A stretch of 64,000 nucleotides of DNA from Chryseobacterium sp. E1 (GCA_019203745.1 CP078104.1:558001-622000); one strand, 5' to 3'; shown: positions 1-12,320, counted from the stretch's first letter. Made by a program: numbers and translations. Notes: a model not told the origin generated them from the sequence alone.

Positions 1-2
1 CT

Positions 3-933
3 ACTTTTAAAGTTTTTGCCGCACTGTCGGTATTAGCTCTCAGCAGCTGCAGTGATGAGAACAATGAAATCACGAGGCAGGAAACAGTTCAGGCCAAAGT
101 AAGCCCTGAAGATCTGAAAAAGGAAACCACTCCCCTTCCATCAAAAATTGTTCCTGAAACAGTACAGGTACAGCTGAATGAATCCAAAAAAATCTTGAGA
201 CCTATCTGAAGAGCGATTTACAGATTGCAGAAGTCAATATTATCGGAAAAATCTCTACTCAGAAAGGAATTGACATTTCCCAAAGCTTAATCTCTGATCC
301 AGGCCAGTTTATTGCGCTGGGAAATATCATGGAAACGTCTTCTGTAAAAATCGGAAAGATCGGGACCTGTATACCGGTGATGATCTGGCAACAGCTCAAA
401 AAGGACTGAAAGATGCAATCACGGAAGAAGTAAAAGCCGGAACCAACGTCATGGAAATCACCTGGAACAGCAAAAACGGAACATTCAGCACATTATGCTT
501 CTACAATGAGTCCGGAATTATCTGGGATAATATCCTGGGCGGACTGGTCATGATGGATACAAGGGCCAATACGGAGACCTCCAGCGAAACCCAGGCTGCA
601 AAAGTTGTCTCTAAATGGTACAAACAATGGTGGACTGCCAACTGGCTTTGGGGGTCTAAAAGAGGGGAAATCGGGTATCAGATCACCATTTATTACTCTG
701 GATCTACAGTTTCCAATGCGGATGTGAGCGACTGGGGTTCAATCAGCTTAGGAAAGGCAAAAAGCGAAAGCAAAATCATCAAAAGAACAGGCGCATACGG
801 ACAGTGTCAATATGCACTGGGACTTTGTACTCCTACCGGTTCCCTGAGCTTTAATTCCAGCAAATTCTCGGTATCATTCTCAGGATTAGGAAGTAATATT
901 GTGAGCAACGGAACAAAATCTTTATATCCTTAA
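3..933 (+). CDS. Unknown secreted lipoprotein, 5' end outside window
   Basis: The reading frame entering the window encodes a hydrophobic stretch ending in a lipobox (LALSSC at about residues 11-16), so the product is probably an outer-membrane or periplasmic lipoprotein missing only its first few codons. The frame breaks twice, near 195 and 365, and is recovered each time by a one-base shift. The C-terminal 160 residues are intact: they are Trp-rich (WYKQWWTANWLW), then Ser/Gly-rich with two Cys, and end at 933. I recognise no family. A strong terminator follows 30 bases downstream. The single-gene reading is firm; the function is unknown. Confidence 0.6.
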
Positions 934-961
934 TCTTCATATAGAATTAAATTTCAAAACG

Positions 962-989
962 AAGGGAAGCCAGACGGCTTCCCTTTTAT
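962..989 (+). terminator. Rho-independent terminator
   Basis: Perfect stem AAGGGAAGCC / GGCTTCCCTT with an AGAC loop followed by T residues. It ends the lipoprotein gene and may also serve the convergent acetyltransferase gene. Confidence 0.85.
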
Positions 990-1014
990 CTTATAGCATT
1001 TATCAGAAACATTG

Positions 1015-1816
1015 TCAGTCATTCAGTTTTTTCTTCAGCAAATCTATTGCATTACCTCTTAATCCAAAAGTATTTTTGAGTATTTCAAATAACTGCAGGT
1101 TATTATCTATAGAGACAGATTCTTTTAATCCTTCATTTGATCGGATATTCAGCACATGATCCGTATAGGTATAACGGGCGTTTTCATCTACTTTTGAAAG
1201 AACCAGATTTTTCTTAAAACCTGATTCAGGAAGTGTAGCAAGGTACCAATTGGCAATTTCCAGATCAATTGGCTCTACTTGCTCCAGGGCAAAACGATAA
1301 ACAGGAAACCATTCTTCCCGCAAGGTCCAAAGCACGTATTCTTCTTCTTTTTTTGATATCTTAAACAACCCGTTAGGAGTCTGCTGCGATCCCTCATCAT
1401 TCAAAACTAAAGGAGCGGTAAGTGTTGCTGTACCGAAACCACAATCTACGAGATGTTTTTTTTTCTTCAAAGTCAACAATAAGAAGTAAATGGGTCTTTG
1501 CAGCAATGCTGTTTTCTTCCCTTTTCCAAACTACCCTGCCCAATTGCAGCTGAACGGGAAATCCTATATATTTCAGTACTTCACTTAAAAGCAGATTCTG
1601 CTCATAGCAATATCCTCCTCTTCCATGAACGACCAATTTCTGAAAAACATCATCCGCATTCAGAGACGGAACTGTTCCTGTGTAAGGATCTATATTTTCA
1701 AAAGGAATATGCTTGGGATGAAGCTGATGGATTTTTTTCAGGGTATCCATATCCATTGCCAAATCTCCGGAATAATGAATCCGTTCGAGGTATTGTTCTA
1801 ATTTCAATTCATTCAT
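1015..1816 (-). CDS. Arylamine N-acetyltransferase (NAT), frameshifted
   Basis: Two overlapping pieces together give about 266 residues, the usual NAT length. The catalytic triad is visible: Cys in RGGYCYEQN (about residue 69), His in KTHLLLIVDF, and Asp in HLVDCGFGTATL. Members transfer acetyl from acetyl-CoA to aromatic amines or hydrazines in the cytoplasm. The frame changes at the run of nine T at 1456-1464, exactly between the His and Asp motifs, so a homopolymer error is likely and the gene is probably functional. Start is the ATG of MNELKLEQ. It stands alone, convergent with the lipoprotein gene. Confidence 0.85.
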
Positions 1817-1912
1817 AATATAGGGCTTTAACGCAAAGACAGCTATCCAGAAAATTCTGTAACTCTATCATCAATTTACGTAAATATTCAGAATCGGTCT
1901 GTAAAAAAATAA

Positions 1913-1938
1913 GGTTAAGATGTCCAATGCATCTTAAC
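1913..1938 (-). terminator. Terminator of the MFS pump gene
   Basis: Perfect 10-bp stem GGTTAAGATG / CATCTTAACC with a 6-base loop; on the minus strand it is followed by TTATTTTTTT. Confidence 0.8.
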
Positions 1939-1945
1939 CCTGTTT

Positions 1946-3200
1946 TTATTTTGAATATTTATCTTCCGGGAGTGGATCTAAATTTTTCGGTTTTTTCTGA
2001 AAAGCAGAATAGGTAATGATGACGCTAACTGCCATCAGAACAAATGCCAGGAAGAACGGGGCTCCCGAAAACTTGAAAGGCGCTTCATCGTGAGTAAAAA
2101 AGTAAAACAGGTTGGTCATCATCGGAGGCCCGATAATGGAAGTTGCACTCATTAAACTCGTCAGCGCTCCCTGAAGCTCTCCCTGTTCATTGGAAGGAAC
2201 ACTTTTGGTAATAACAGACTGTAAAGCCGGTCCACAAATACCCCCAAGACAATAAGGAATGAGGAATACAAACATCATCCAGCCTTCTGAAGCAAATGCA
2301 AACAACAGCATTCCTACAGCATAAAATGCCAATCCGTAATAAATACTTTTCTGTTCTCCCAGTTTTGTGTTGTCCATCTGATCAGAAGTCCCTGTACCAA
2401 TCCTACCAGCAATCCTACTACTCCTAATGAAATTCCCACCATTCTTTCTGTCCAGCTGAATTTATACATTGTAAAGAAACTCCAGTTACTCTGTACAGCA
2501 TGACCTGCTATATAAATTAAAATTAACGAAACAATGAGTCCGGAAATTTCGGGGTGCTTACCTAAAAATTTAAATGACCCTACCGGATTGGCACGCTTCC
2601 AGTCAAATTCTCTTCTTTTATCTTTATCCAAACTTTCCGGAAGGATGAAATAACCGTACAGGAAATTGAGCAGACACAGACCTGCAGCGGCATAGAAAGG
2701 AATCCTGGCTCCATAATGTCCGAGAACTCCACCCAAAACCGGCCCTATAATAAATCCAAGGCCAAATGCAGCTCCTATCAGTCCAAAGTTTTTGGCCCGG
2801 TCTTCATCGGTAGAAATATCTGCGATATAAGCACTTGCCGTGGTGACGCTTGCCCCTGTAATTCCTGCTATTACTCTTCCTAAAAACAGCCACCAGATTG
2901 TAGGTGCTAATGCCAAGAAGATATAATCTACAGCAAATCCGAAAAGTGAAATCAAAATAATAGGTCGGCGCCCGTATTTATCACTCAGGTTTCCAACTAG
3001 GGGAGAAAAAATAAACTGTGTGAATGCATAGGCAAATCCCAGCCAGCCTCCATACTTTGCAGCTTCACTGATATCTGCATGAATCAGTTCCTCGATCAGT
3101 TTCGGAACCACAGGTATAATGATGCCCCATCCGGTAATATCAATCAGTAAAGTAATAAATATGAAGCCTATAGCCGCTTTTTTTTCTTTGAATTTTCCAT
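1946..3200 (-). CDS. MFS transporter, TetA-like drug efflux family
   Basis: About 415 residues in two pieces that change frame near 2360. Twelve hydrophobic segments are expected; MFS motif A appears as [11 protein letters not shown] in the loop after TM2, and TM5 carries the antiporter-type [12 protein letters not shown]. This is the TCR/Tet-type MFS group of inner-membrane proton/drug antiporters; the substrate cannot be read from sequence. I chose the ATG at 3200 (MENSKKKK), although it needs one extra A in the eight-A run at 3178-3185, because the alternative in-frame TTG at 3210 lies inside an exact -7 promoter element. Confidence 0.8.
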
Positions 3201-3207
3201 GATGGTG

Positions 3208-3215
3208 CAAAATTA
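3208..3215 (-). promoter_or_regulatory. -7 promoter element of the MFS gene
   Basis: TAATTTTG on the minus strand matches TAnnTTTG exactly, 7 bases before the ATG at 3200. It predicts a very short or absent leader and argues against the upstream TTG start. Confidence 0.5.
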
Positions 3216-3400
3216 ATCAAATCTTAAAAATAATGATTATAAATTTCATTGTATTAAAGAAGTATAATACAGAATAGCAAATCTATATCAATAAAACAGA
3301 ATTCACTTCACTCTTTTTAATACAATTTTATACTTCATGAGTAATGAAAACAGAAGTCACTTACAAAGCAATGTGTTTTCATTGATTTAATTACAATAAA

Positions 3401-3428
3401 AAAAGCCCTTCTTTCGAAAGGCTTTTAC
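3401..3428 (-). terminator. Terminator of secDF
   Basis: Stem AAAAGCC / GGCTTTT around an inner CTTTCGAAAG hairpin, with a T-run on the minus strand, 20 bases beyond the secDF stop. Confidence 0.8.
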
Positions 3429-3447
3429 TAATTTATTGTAGTTCGTA

Positions 3448-6341
3448 TTACTTTGAAGCAAGTACTTCTTTGTCAGAAGTTGTTTTACCGTGTACTTCTT
3501 CTTCTTTTCCTTTCTTCAGGAAATCATAAGCAATTGCTGATGCAATAAAGATAGATGAATAAGTACCGAATCCGATACCGATCAACAAGGCAAACATGAA
3601 TCCTCTAAGGTTATCACCACCAAAGATGAAGATCGCAAGGATCACAAGGATTGTAGTAAATGAAGTGTTGAATGTTCTACCCAATGTACTTGAAATAGAG
3701 TCATCAAACAATCCAGCCAATGTCAGTGATTTCTTCTCTCTCAGATACTCCCTGATTCTGTCGAAGATAATTACCGTATCGTTGATAGAGTACCCCAATA
3801 CCGTAAGGATCGCAGCAATGAAGTCCTGGTTGATCTCCATATTGAATGGCATATACTTGTGAAGTAATGAATACGTTCCCAAAATAATAACCGCATCGTG
3901 GAATAGTGCAGCAACTGCACCCAGAGAGAACTGCCATTTTCTGAATCGGAATAAGATATAGATAAAGATACCGGCCAATGCAGCTACTACAGCAAGAATA
4001 CCGTGTGTCTGAATATCATCTGCTACTGTAGGTCCTACTTTTTCAGAAGAAATAATTCCTGCATGGTCTTTATCCGCAGATTTGAAATCATTCAGTGTAA
4101 TATTAGCCGGAAGCTCTCCTTTTAATCCTTCGTATAATTTCTGCTCAATCGTCTGGTCAGCTTTTAAAGATTCATCTTCAATAAGATAATCTGTAGAAAT
4201 TTTCAACTGATTTGAATTTCCGAAAGTCTTCGCTTCCACAGAAGAGTTTTTCCCATCTTCAGTTTTGAAAAGTTTTACCAGCTTCTCTTCAACGTCATTG
4301 GCATTTACTTCTTTATCAAATCTTACCACATAGTTTCTACCTCCTGTAAAGTCGATACCATATTTGAACCCGTGAGTAGCTATAGAAATGATACAAACCA
4401 CAGTTAATACCGCAGAGATGATATAAGCATATTTTCTCTTTCCGATGAAATCGATCCATGTGTTTCTGAATAGATTTTTAGTTGGCGGAGTCCATACAGA
4501 AAGGGTCTTACCTTTATTCAGTCTGCTGAAGATCATCACTCTTGATAACAATACAGAAGTGAACAAGGTCATGATAATACCGATCATTAATGTCAAAGCA
4601 AATCCTTTGATAGGTCCTGTTCCGAAGAAGAATAGCACTACCGCTGTAAGTAACGTAGTTGAGTGACCGTCGATAATTGCACTTAATGCATGTTTGAAAC
4701 CGTCTTTATAAGCTTCCAGGATGCTCTTACCTGCAAATAATTCTTCTTTCGTTCTTTCATAGATAATTACGTTGGTATCTACCGCCATCGCCATCGTCAA
4801 TACGATACCTGCGATACCAGGAAGAGTCAGCGTAAAGTCTCCGGAATCCATAATTCCGAAAATATAGAATAAGTTAATTACCATCGCAATTACTGCGTAC
4901 ACACCGGCACCACCGTAATAGAAAATGATATAAACAATGATAATTAAGAATGCGATTGCGAATGAAATCATACCGGCATTGATAGATTCCTGTCCAAGAG
5001 ACGGACCTACCTGAGTAGCCTGTACTACTTTTGCACCTGCAGGTAATTTACCGGCTCCTAATACGTCAACCAGTTCTTTAGCTTCTTCCTGAGAGAAGTT
5101 ACCAGAGATTTGAGTTCTCCCGTTAGGAATAGCACCTACAACGTTTGGAGCAGTGTATACTCTGTTATCAAGTGTTACAGCTACTGGTTTTCCAACGTTT
5201 TTCTCCGTTAAAGTTTTCCATTCTTTAGCACCTTTAGAATCCATCTGCATGTCTACCACTATTCTTCCAAGTTCGTCATAGCTAATGTTTGCAGTTTCTA
5301 CAGCACCGTCTACCGGAGCTTTTTGGTTGATGTTACTTCTGATTGCATACAATACCAAATCATCAGGCTTGTAGCTTCAGGTTTGTAACCCCACATAAAC
5401 TGTGTATATTTAATGTTTGCAGGACGTAAAGCCTGTCCTACTTTGCTGTTCAAGATTTTGTTTACAGCAGCAGTATCAGACAATTTTACGTTGGCAACAC
5501 CATTAGTTCTTAATTTGTCAAGCTGTAAAAGGTTCATGAAGTTCACATTCTTTGCAACTCCCATAGAATCTCCTTTTGCAGCAACCATAGTTGTCAAAGT
5601 CTGGAAATAAGGCGCAATTTCAGGAATCTGCTGTACTTCCCAGAATTGAAGTTTTGCAGAAGTCTGAAGCATTTTCTTCACTTTGTCGATATCTTTCATA
5701 CCAGGCATTTCCACAGAAATTCTAGCTGTACCAGGTACTCTCTGAACGTTCGGCTGGATCGCTCCAAGCTTGTCAATTCTCGTTCTGATTACCTCGAAAG
5801 CTGTTCCTACAGAAAGATCAATTCTTCTTTTTATAATACTTTTTACCTGCTCATCAGTAGTGTTGTACTTGATTTCAGATAGATTTGTATTTCCGAAAAG
5901 TTCAGGATCAGCAAGCTTCAGGTTTGTTCCTTTTGCTTTGTTTACCGCATCGAACTGTTCAAAGAAATTGTCGATGTAAGATTTTGTTGAGTTTTTCTGA
6001 GCTTCATCAGTCTTGTTTAAAGCCTCAATAAGAACAGGATTCGTAGAATAATTGGTTAAATCATTTACCAGATCTCTCTGATTGATTTCCAAAAGAACGT
6101 TGATCCCTCCTTTTAAGTCAAGACCCAATTTCATTTCCTTGTCCTTCGCTTTAGAATAATAAAGCTTTGTATACCCAAGATTAAGAGTATCTTCCTTGAT
6201 TCGTTTGATCTCTTTCTCGTTTCCTTTCGCAGCTTCAATCTGCGATTCAATTTTGCTGGTGTACCAGGTTGGCAATAGCTCGTTTAAGCAGATCAACCCC
6301 AGGACAATAGCAACAATTGTAATAAGTCCTTTTCCTTGCAT
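3448..6341 (-). CDS. secDF: Fused protein translocase subunit SecDF
   Basis: Inner-membrane factor that uses the proton gradient to pull proteins through SecYEG from the periplasmic side. SecD and SecF are one polypeptide of about 965 residues, as usual in Bacteroidota. The N-terminal TM helix is followed by the SecD signature LGLDLKGGINVLLEI (about residues 70-85), the large periplasmic P1 region, the first RND-type six-TM block (MAMAVDTNVIIYERTKEE), then the SecF signature GIDFTGGRNYVVRF and the second six-TM block (GYSINDTVIIFDRIREYL). One frame change near 5350 splits it within the SecD half. The C-terminus is Lys/Glu-rich and cytoplasmic. Confidence 0.95.
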
Positions 6342-6370
6342 TTTGTTATAACTACGTTAAATTAAGTCGG

Positions 6371-6378
6371 CAAATATA
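6371..6378 (-). promoter_or_regulatory. -7 promoter element of secDF
   Basis: TATATTTG on the minus strand is an exact TAnnTTTG, 29 bases before the secDF ATG. No convincing -33 TTTG was found at the expected distance. Confidence 0.45.
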
Positions 6379-6557
6379 ATGATTTTCTTGTATTTTATGA
6401 ATTTTTAACAACAGAAATGGTTTATTTTCAGATATATTGGTATTCTGATTTCTATTTAAGATTTAACAATTATTTGACGGTATCATCATAAAGTCTGCAA
6501 AATCTGATTGGTATAAAATTTTCATTCATATTTCAACACCTTAACTATCAAAATATT

Positions 6558-7932
6558 ATGAAAAAACTACTTTTTAGCATCAGTATTTTTTCTTCCTTAA
6601 TCGGTAATGCCCAAAGCATTAATCTGGAAGAATTTGTGAGTGGACTGACCAGTCCCGTAGAGATTACAAACGCTAATGACAGCCGTCTGTTTGTCGTTCA
6701 GCAAAACGGAATTATTAAGATTATTCAACCCAACGGGACCATTAACGCCACTAATTTTCTGAATATTTCTTCAAAAATTATTTTTGGTGGTGAAAGGGGG
6801 CTTCTAGGGCTTGCATTTCACCCGCAGTACTCTGTAAACGGGTATTTTTTTGTGTATTATAACAACCCTGCCGGAAATATTATCGTGGCAAGATACTCTG
6901 TAAGCTCCACAGATCCCAATGTAGCCAATGCCGGTTCTGAAAAGATCCTGCTGAATATTCCCAAACCATTTTCCAATCATAATGGCGGAAGCATTCATTT
7001 TGCCCCTGACGGAAAATTGTGGGTCATCACAGGAGACGGCGGAAGCGGCGGAGACCCCAACAATAATGCCCAAAATAAAAATTCACTGCTGGGAAAAATG
7101 CTGCGGATTGATGTAGATGCCACTGACCCCACTCCTTACAATATCCCTCCTGACAATCCTTTTGCCGGGGCTGGTGTAGACGGAGCCGATGAAATATGGG
7201 CTTACGGCCTCAGAAACGCCTGGAAGTATTCCTTTGATCTCACTACAGGAAATGCGATGATTGCTGATGTGGGACAGGAAAACATAGAAGAGATCAACAA
7301 AATGCCCATTACACAGGCTGGTATAAATTATGGCTGGCGCTGCTATGAAGGAAATAATGCTTACAATACAGCAGGATGTCCGCCCAATCTACGATAACAT
7401 TCCCGATCGCAGTGTATGATCATTCCGGAAATAAATGCTCCATCACAGGAGGGTATGTCTACAGGGGAACTCAATATCCGGCTCTTCAGGGAAAATATTT
7501 CTTTGCAGATTACTGCTCCACACAAATCGGAATTCTGGACAGTAACAATACCATAACCTGGACTTCTGCGTACAGCGGGAATAACTTCTCCACTTTCGGA
7601 CAGGATTCACAAAAAGAATTGTATGTAGCAGCAGTGAATAGCGGGAAAATTTTTAAAATTACAACCGGAACTCTATCAACAAAAGAAAATGATCCTTTAG
7701 GGACTGTAAAGATCTATCCAAATCCAGCCTCCAAAGAAATCTTTATAGATGGGATAAAGGATAAAAAGTAACGGCAGAAATCATCAGTGCAGAGGGAAGA
7801 AAGGTTCTGGAAACCGGTGAGATTACCAGCGGAAAGAGCATTGATATTTCCGGAATAGCCGCCGGTGTTTATTTTATCAATGTAAAATCCGGTGATCTGA
7901 AGTCTTATAGCCAGAAAATTGTCATTAAATAA
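6558..7932 (+). CDS. PQQ-dependent sugar dehydrogenase with T9SS sorting domain
   Basis: Signal peptide (MKKLLFSISIFSSLIGNAQS), then a glucose/sorbosone dehydrogenase beta-propeller: family hallmarks are RGLLGLAFHPQY, SNHNGGSIHFAPDGKLWVITGDGG (given here as SNHNGG and ITGDGG), GADEIWAYGLRNAWKYSFD and ADVGQENIEEIN. These enzymes oxidise aldoses with pyrroloquinoline quinone and Ca. The last 70 residues form a type A T9SS C-terminal domain (VKIYPNPASKEIFI ... GVYFINVKSG), predicting export and surface attachment or release. Frame changes occur near 7385 and 7768; full length is about 458 residues. Substrate uncertain. Confidence 0.85.
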
Positions 7933-8014
7933 AAAAATTGATACAGACAGCTATCCTTTTTATAGATTAGCTTTAAGTAACAGTAAGACTTCAACTAAAA
8001 TTTTAAAGCAAATA

Positions 8015-8044
8015 AAAAAGCGGCTCAACACTGAACCGCTTTTG
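8015..8044. terminator. Bidirectional terminator between sugar dehydrogenase and hemN
   Basis: AAAAGCGG / CCGCTTTT stem with A-run before and T-run after, between two convergent genes; usable from both directions. Confidence 0.8.
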
Positions 8045-8046
8045 TT

Positions 8047-9405
8047 TTATATCGTCATGGAGAAAATCCTCGTTTCCGGTTTATTTCTCATCATTCTCAG
8101 GTCGAAAACCATTGCAACATTTCTGGTGAAGGCTCTTCCCGCTTCTGTAATTTTTATTTCATACCCATTGATTTCAACCAACCCGTCATTCTCCATTTCT
8201 TTCAGCATATCTAATGCATTTTCAAGTTCCGGGAATGAATTGGTCTCATTGAAAGTAGTTTCAAGCTGGCACATCAGGTTAAGAATATGTCTTCTTACCA
8301 CCAGGTCTTCTTCATTAAGCACATGGCCCTTCACTACAGGAATCTGGCCCTCTTCCACCATTTTCTGGTATTCTTCCACCGTTTTTACATTCTGGGCAAA
8401 AGCATACCATGAATCTGAGATTGCTGACATCCCCAGTCCTACCATCAGTTGGGTATTGCTTGAAGTATACCCCATGAAGTTTCTGTGAAGTTTTTATGAA
8501 TCAAAGACTGGTATAAATCATCATGTTCCAGAGAGAAATGGTCCATTCCAACCTCAATATATCCCAGATCCTGAAGCAGTTTTTTACCATCTTCATACAA
8601 ACGTCTCTTTTCTTCTCCGCTTGGAAGGTCATTTTCATCAAATCCTCTTTGTCCTACACCTTTCACCCATGGAACGTGTGCATAAGAATAGAAAGCAAGT
8701 CGGTCCGGTTTCAGTTCCATCGTTTTTCTGATGGTGTGTTCCATAGCCTCCCAGGTCTGATGCGGAAGACCGAAGACCAGATCATGGCTGATTCCCCTGT
8801 AACCTATTTCCTTCGCCCATTCCGTTACGTTTTTCACGTTCTCAAAAGGCTGGATTCTGTTGATCGCTTTCTGTACTTTAGGGTCGTAATCCTGTACTCC
8901 AAAGCTTACTCTTCTGAAACCAAGGTCATACAAAGTCTGAAGATGTTCTTTTGTAGTGTTATTCGGGTGACCTTCAAAAGAGAATTCAGGATGTTCCGCA
9001 ATATCTACCGTTGAAAAGATTCCTTCCAATAATGTTTTTAAATTTTCAGGGAGAGAAAAATGTCGGTGTACCGCCACCCAGGTGAAGCTCTTTCAGTTTA
9101 GGCCTTTCATCGAAAAGTTCCAGGTAAAGTTTCCATTCTTTTAATACGCTTTCCAGATAAGGAACTTCAACGCTATGCTGTTTCGTTATTCTTTTATGAC
9201 ATGCACAGAATGTACACAACGCCTCACAAAAAGGCAAATGGATATAAATAGAAATCCCCTCTTCCGCATTGGTTTCATGAAAAGACCTGATCACGGTCTC
9301 CTTCCATTGTTCCGGTGAGAATGTAGTTTCATCCCAGTAAGGAACGGTAGGGTAAGAAGTGTAACGAGGTCCGGGAATATTATATTTATCTATTAAAGAG
9401 TTCAT
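8047..9405 (-). CDS. hemN: Oxygen-independent coproporphyrinogen III oxidase
   Basis: Radical-SAM enzyme converting coproporphyrinogen III to protoporphyrinogen IX in haem synthesis without O2. The N-terminal piece has the HemN cluster motif CEALCTFCACH (about residues 60-70) and LHLGGGTPTF; the middle has SFGVQDYDPKVQKAINRIQP and GFDLVFGLP-type sequence (HDLVFGLPHQT); the C-terminal piece has the HemN domain (VGLGMSAISDSWYAFAQN). Together about 453 residues, normal for HemN. Frame changes lie near 9055 and 8475. The four-Cys motif separates it from HemW-like proteins. Confidence 0.93.
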
Positions 9406-9462
9406 TTTGAAAAATTAAATTAATCAGATGATGAAATTTAACATAATTAAAATTTCGTCCTG

Positions 9463-9470
9463 CAAAATTA
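9463..9470 (-). promoter_or_regulatory. -7 promoter element upstream of hemN
   Basis: TAATTTTG on the minus strand, exact TAnnTTTG, 57 bases before the hemN ATG. A second near-match (TAATTTTT) lies only 4 bases before the ATG. The 9406-9583 interval otherwise shows only A+T-rich DNA; I could not identify a clear FNR-type dyad. Confidence 0.4.
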
Positions 9471-9583
9471 ACCATTAGTTGTGAAATATAACCTATGAAT
9501 TATATTAGGTTCTATTTTATAATGAGTCTAAATACGCATTATCAATACCTTTCTTCAATAATGATAATTTCTATCCATATTAT

Positions 9584-10596
9584 TTAAAATTTTAATTTCA
9601 CTACTGAAATCTTTCCATTGCCCGCAACTGCAATTCTATAGGCATCTATCCATTCACAGACAAAAAAACCTTTTTCATCTGAAATCTTCTTCCAGGTTTT
9701 TCCGAAATCTGAAGAATAACTGATGTGACGGTCACCTACAGCAATCATTTCTTTTCCTTTTGAGCCCGGTTTGATTTTCACACAGGTTGTATATCCTGCA
9801 TTCTGCCCTGAAGCCTGAACCTGCCATGTTTTACCTCCATCATTGGTGGTTGCAATATTATTGATATTGGCTTCCTGCTTAGTATAATCACCTCCTACCG
9901 CAATTCCGAAATGATCATCATAAAAATCGATAGAATACATTCCCTGGGAAGATTCCCCTGAACAAACGGGGTATTGAATACTTCAATTTTTTCATTTTTC
10001 AGATCCATTCTTAAGATTCTCGAGGCTTTACCACCTGTTGCAATCCATAGGTATTTCTGAGTAGAAGAAATATTGGTATTACTGGCTGCAAAAGCGGCTT
10101 CGCCTTCATTCAGTTTCAAATCACTTTTCAGCATACTCCAGTTTCCATTTCTGTATACGGCAAGCTTCAGCAAATTATCTTTGTCTGCATCACTGAAAGT
10201 ATATCCCAGCTTATCGTTCACAAAATGTAAAGCATCATAGAAAGCGGTTTGAGAGGGATCTGTAAAGACAACCTGTGACTTCATGTCCTTTTTGTCTATT
10301 GCAAAGAAACGGCCCGGACTTCCGATATTGATGGCATAGAAGGACGTTTTATTCTGCCCCAGGGTACGGAACTCAAGCTTTTCTTCCGAAAGTTTGATCT
10401 GCTTCTGGTTTTTATAATCTTTAAGATCTACAAACCCGAATTTAGCTTCCGTTCCGCTGTACCAGACCTTATGATCATAAAGCTCAATCGCCCTGATGCT
10501 TATTTTATCATTAAGGATCGTTTCAATATTTTCTACCTGTTGAGAAAATGTACATATTCCTGCAGAAAGGAATATAATGGAGAGTATTTTTTTCAT
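9584..10596 (-). CDS. Secreted BNR/YCF48-like beta-propeller protein
   Basis: Signal peptide (MKKILSIIFLSAGICTFSQQ) followed by about 315 residues of propeller-type repeats. BNR/Asp-box-like turns are visible in the C-terminal half: TTNDGGKTWQV and SSDFGKTWKKIS, with ERFTLG-like strands between. Such proteins resemble the YCF48/photosystem II assembly factor fold and are often labelled oxidoreductase in Bacteroidota without proof. The frame changes near 9950. No catalytic residues are recognised; the role is unknown and the protein probably acts in the periplasm or at the surface. Confidence 0.7.
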
Positions 10597-10616
10597 AAGC
10601 TTATATTTTTAAGAAC

Positions 10617-10639
10617 AAAAAAACCGCCGAAGCGGTTTA
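10617..10639 (-). terminator. Terminator of the amino-acid permease gene
   Basis: AAACCGCT TCG GCGGTTT hairpin on the minus strand followed by a T-run, 14 bases after the permease stop. Confidence 0.8.
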
Positions 10640-10652
10640 TATATTGATTGAT

Positions 10653-12169
10653 TTAGTCTACGTTTTTATATTTTTCAGGATTATTAAGTTTACTGTTTGA
10701 TTTTCCATAAAGGAAATACACTAAACCACCTAAGAATAACCATACAGCAGAAAGTTCCAGTGCGTGGGCACTTAAATTAAAAATCAGATAAAGATTGATT
10801 ACTACTCCCAATGCTACTACCACTTTATAAGCAGGAACCTTGAAAGGTCTGATCAATGCAGGTTCTTTCTTTCTCATTACCCAAACAGCAATACATACCA
10901 GTGTAAATGCAAACAGGGTTCCGAAACTTGTCATATCCGCAAGAGTAGAAATTGGCGTAAAGGCTGCAATGAACGCTACTACAATTCCTAACAAAATAAT
11001 TCCTTTATAAGGAGTCTTTGTTTTTGGGTGAAGCTCACCGAAGAACTTAGGAATCAATCCGTCTTTTGCCATACCGATGAAGATTCTGGACTGTCCCATC
11101 ATCATTACCATTACTACAGAAATCAATCCTACAGTAGCAGCAATCGTTACCACATTACTTGCCCAATGTTTTCCTGCAATTTCAAATGCGTAGGCTACAG
11201 GAGCTTTGATCGCATCAGGATATTTTCCTTCAGGATTAAAGTCTGTATAATGCATCATTCCTGTCAATACAAGAGATACACAGATATACAAAGCAGTACA
11301 GATCAATAATGAAGCAATAATCGCAAAAGGCACATCCTTTTTAGGATTAATCGCCTCCCCTGCCTGGGTAGAAACAGCATCAAAACCGATATAGGCAAAG
11401 AAAATTGCAGCCGCTCCGGAGATGATTCCTTTGATACCATAGGCAGAAACCATATCGCCTTCAGAATTCTTGATCTTGATCTGATCAGGAATAAATGGCT
11501 TCCAGTTTTTTACTCCGTCTACAGCGTTATAAAGGTCAGTATTGGAGAAGATAATATAAACTCCGGCTATGATCACGAAAATAACTGCAGAAGTTTTCAT
11601 CAGAACGATCAGGTTATTGGCTCCCGCTGCTTCTTTAGTTCCTTTCACCAGCAAAGCTGTAATCAATAGAACAAGGATAAATGCAGGCAGGTTCATAGAG
11701 AAACCGTCACCGGTATAACTTGCCGGGTCTGAGGTAAGATAAGCCGGTAAGTGAATATTGAATATTTTCAGAAATTTATTAAAATATCCGGACCAGCTCA
11801 CCGAGACCGCCATACTGGCCATGGCATACTCCAGAATGAGACACCAGCCCATTGCCCAGGCAAAAATCTCTCCTACTGTTCCATATGCATAAGCATACGC
11901 TGAACCTTCCACAGGAATAATGGATGCAAACTCTGCATAACATAATGCTGCAAAAACGCAGGCAATACCTGCTATAATAAAGGAAATTGCAAGTGCAGGA
12001 CCTGCATGGTAATAGGCTCCGGTTCCGGTAAGAACAAAGATTCCACCACCAATGATAGCACCCACTCCAATTGCTGTTAAACTCCATTTTCCAAGGACTT
12101 TTTCAGCTCACTTTTCTTCATATCTGCCTCATAGGCACTTAGTGGCTTCTTAACCCAAATTTTCGACAT
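10653..12169 (-). CDS. APC-family cationic amino acid permease
   Basis: About 505 residues of 12-plus TM segments in the inner membrane. TM1 contains the APC Gly-rich break GAIIGGGIFVLTGTGA, TM2 the AALCYAEFASIIP helix, and TM6 FFAYIGFDAVSTQAGEA, all typical of the CAT/YfnA branch that imports amino acids by proton symport. The ATG at 12169 (MSKIWVKKPLSAYE) restores the usual soluble N-terminus; one base is missing near 12100, after which the frame reads through TM1. Substrate cannot be fixed from sequence. Confidence 0.88.
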
Positions 12170-12320
12170 GTTTTTTTATTTATTAAGGATTCACGAAAAT
12201 ATAAAAATTTAGGAACTCTCACGTTTATCGTTAAACTTTCATGATTTATTTTACATTAAAATCTTTAAAAACCTGATCAACACTTTATTTAAAGAATTTT
12301 ATCAAATGTTAATTTTTGTT

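Noticed and set aside
3448..6341. secD and secF as separate genes or a pseudogene
   Set aside because: The two pieces change frame inside the SecD half, not at the domain border, and a fused SecDF is normal in Bacteroidota; sequencing error is the simpler reading.
7919..8488. 189-codon plus-strand open frame opposite hemN
   Set aside because: It crosses the sugar dehydrogenase stop and a bidirectional terminator and mirrors hemN coding sequence; no protein-like features.
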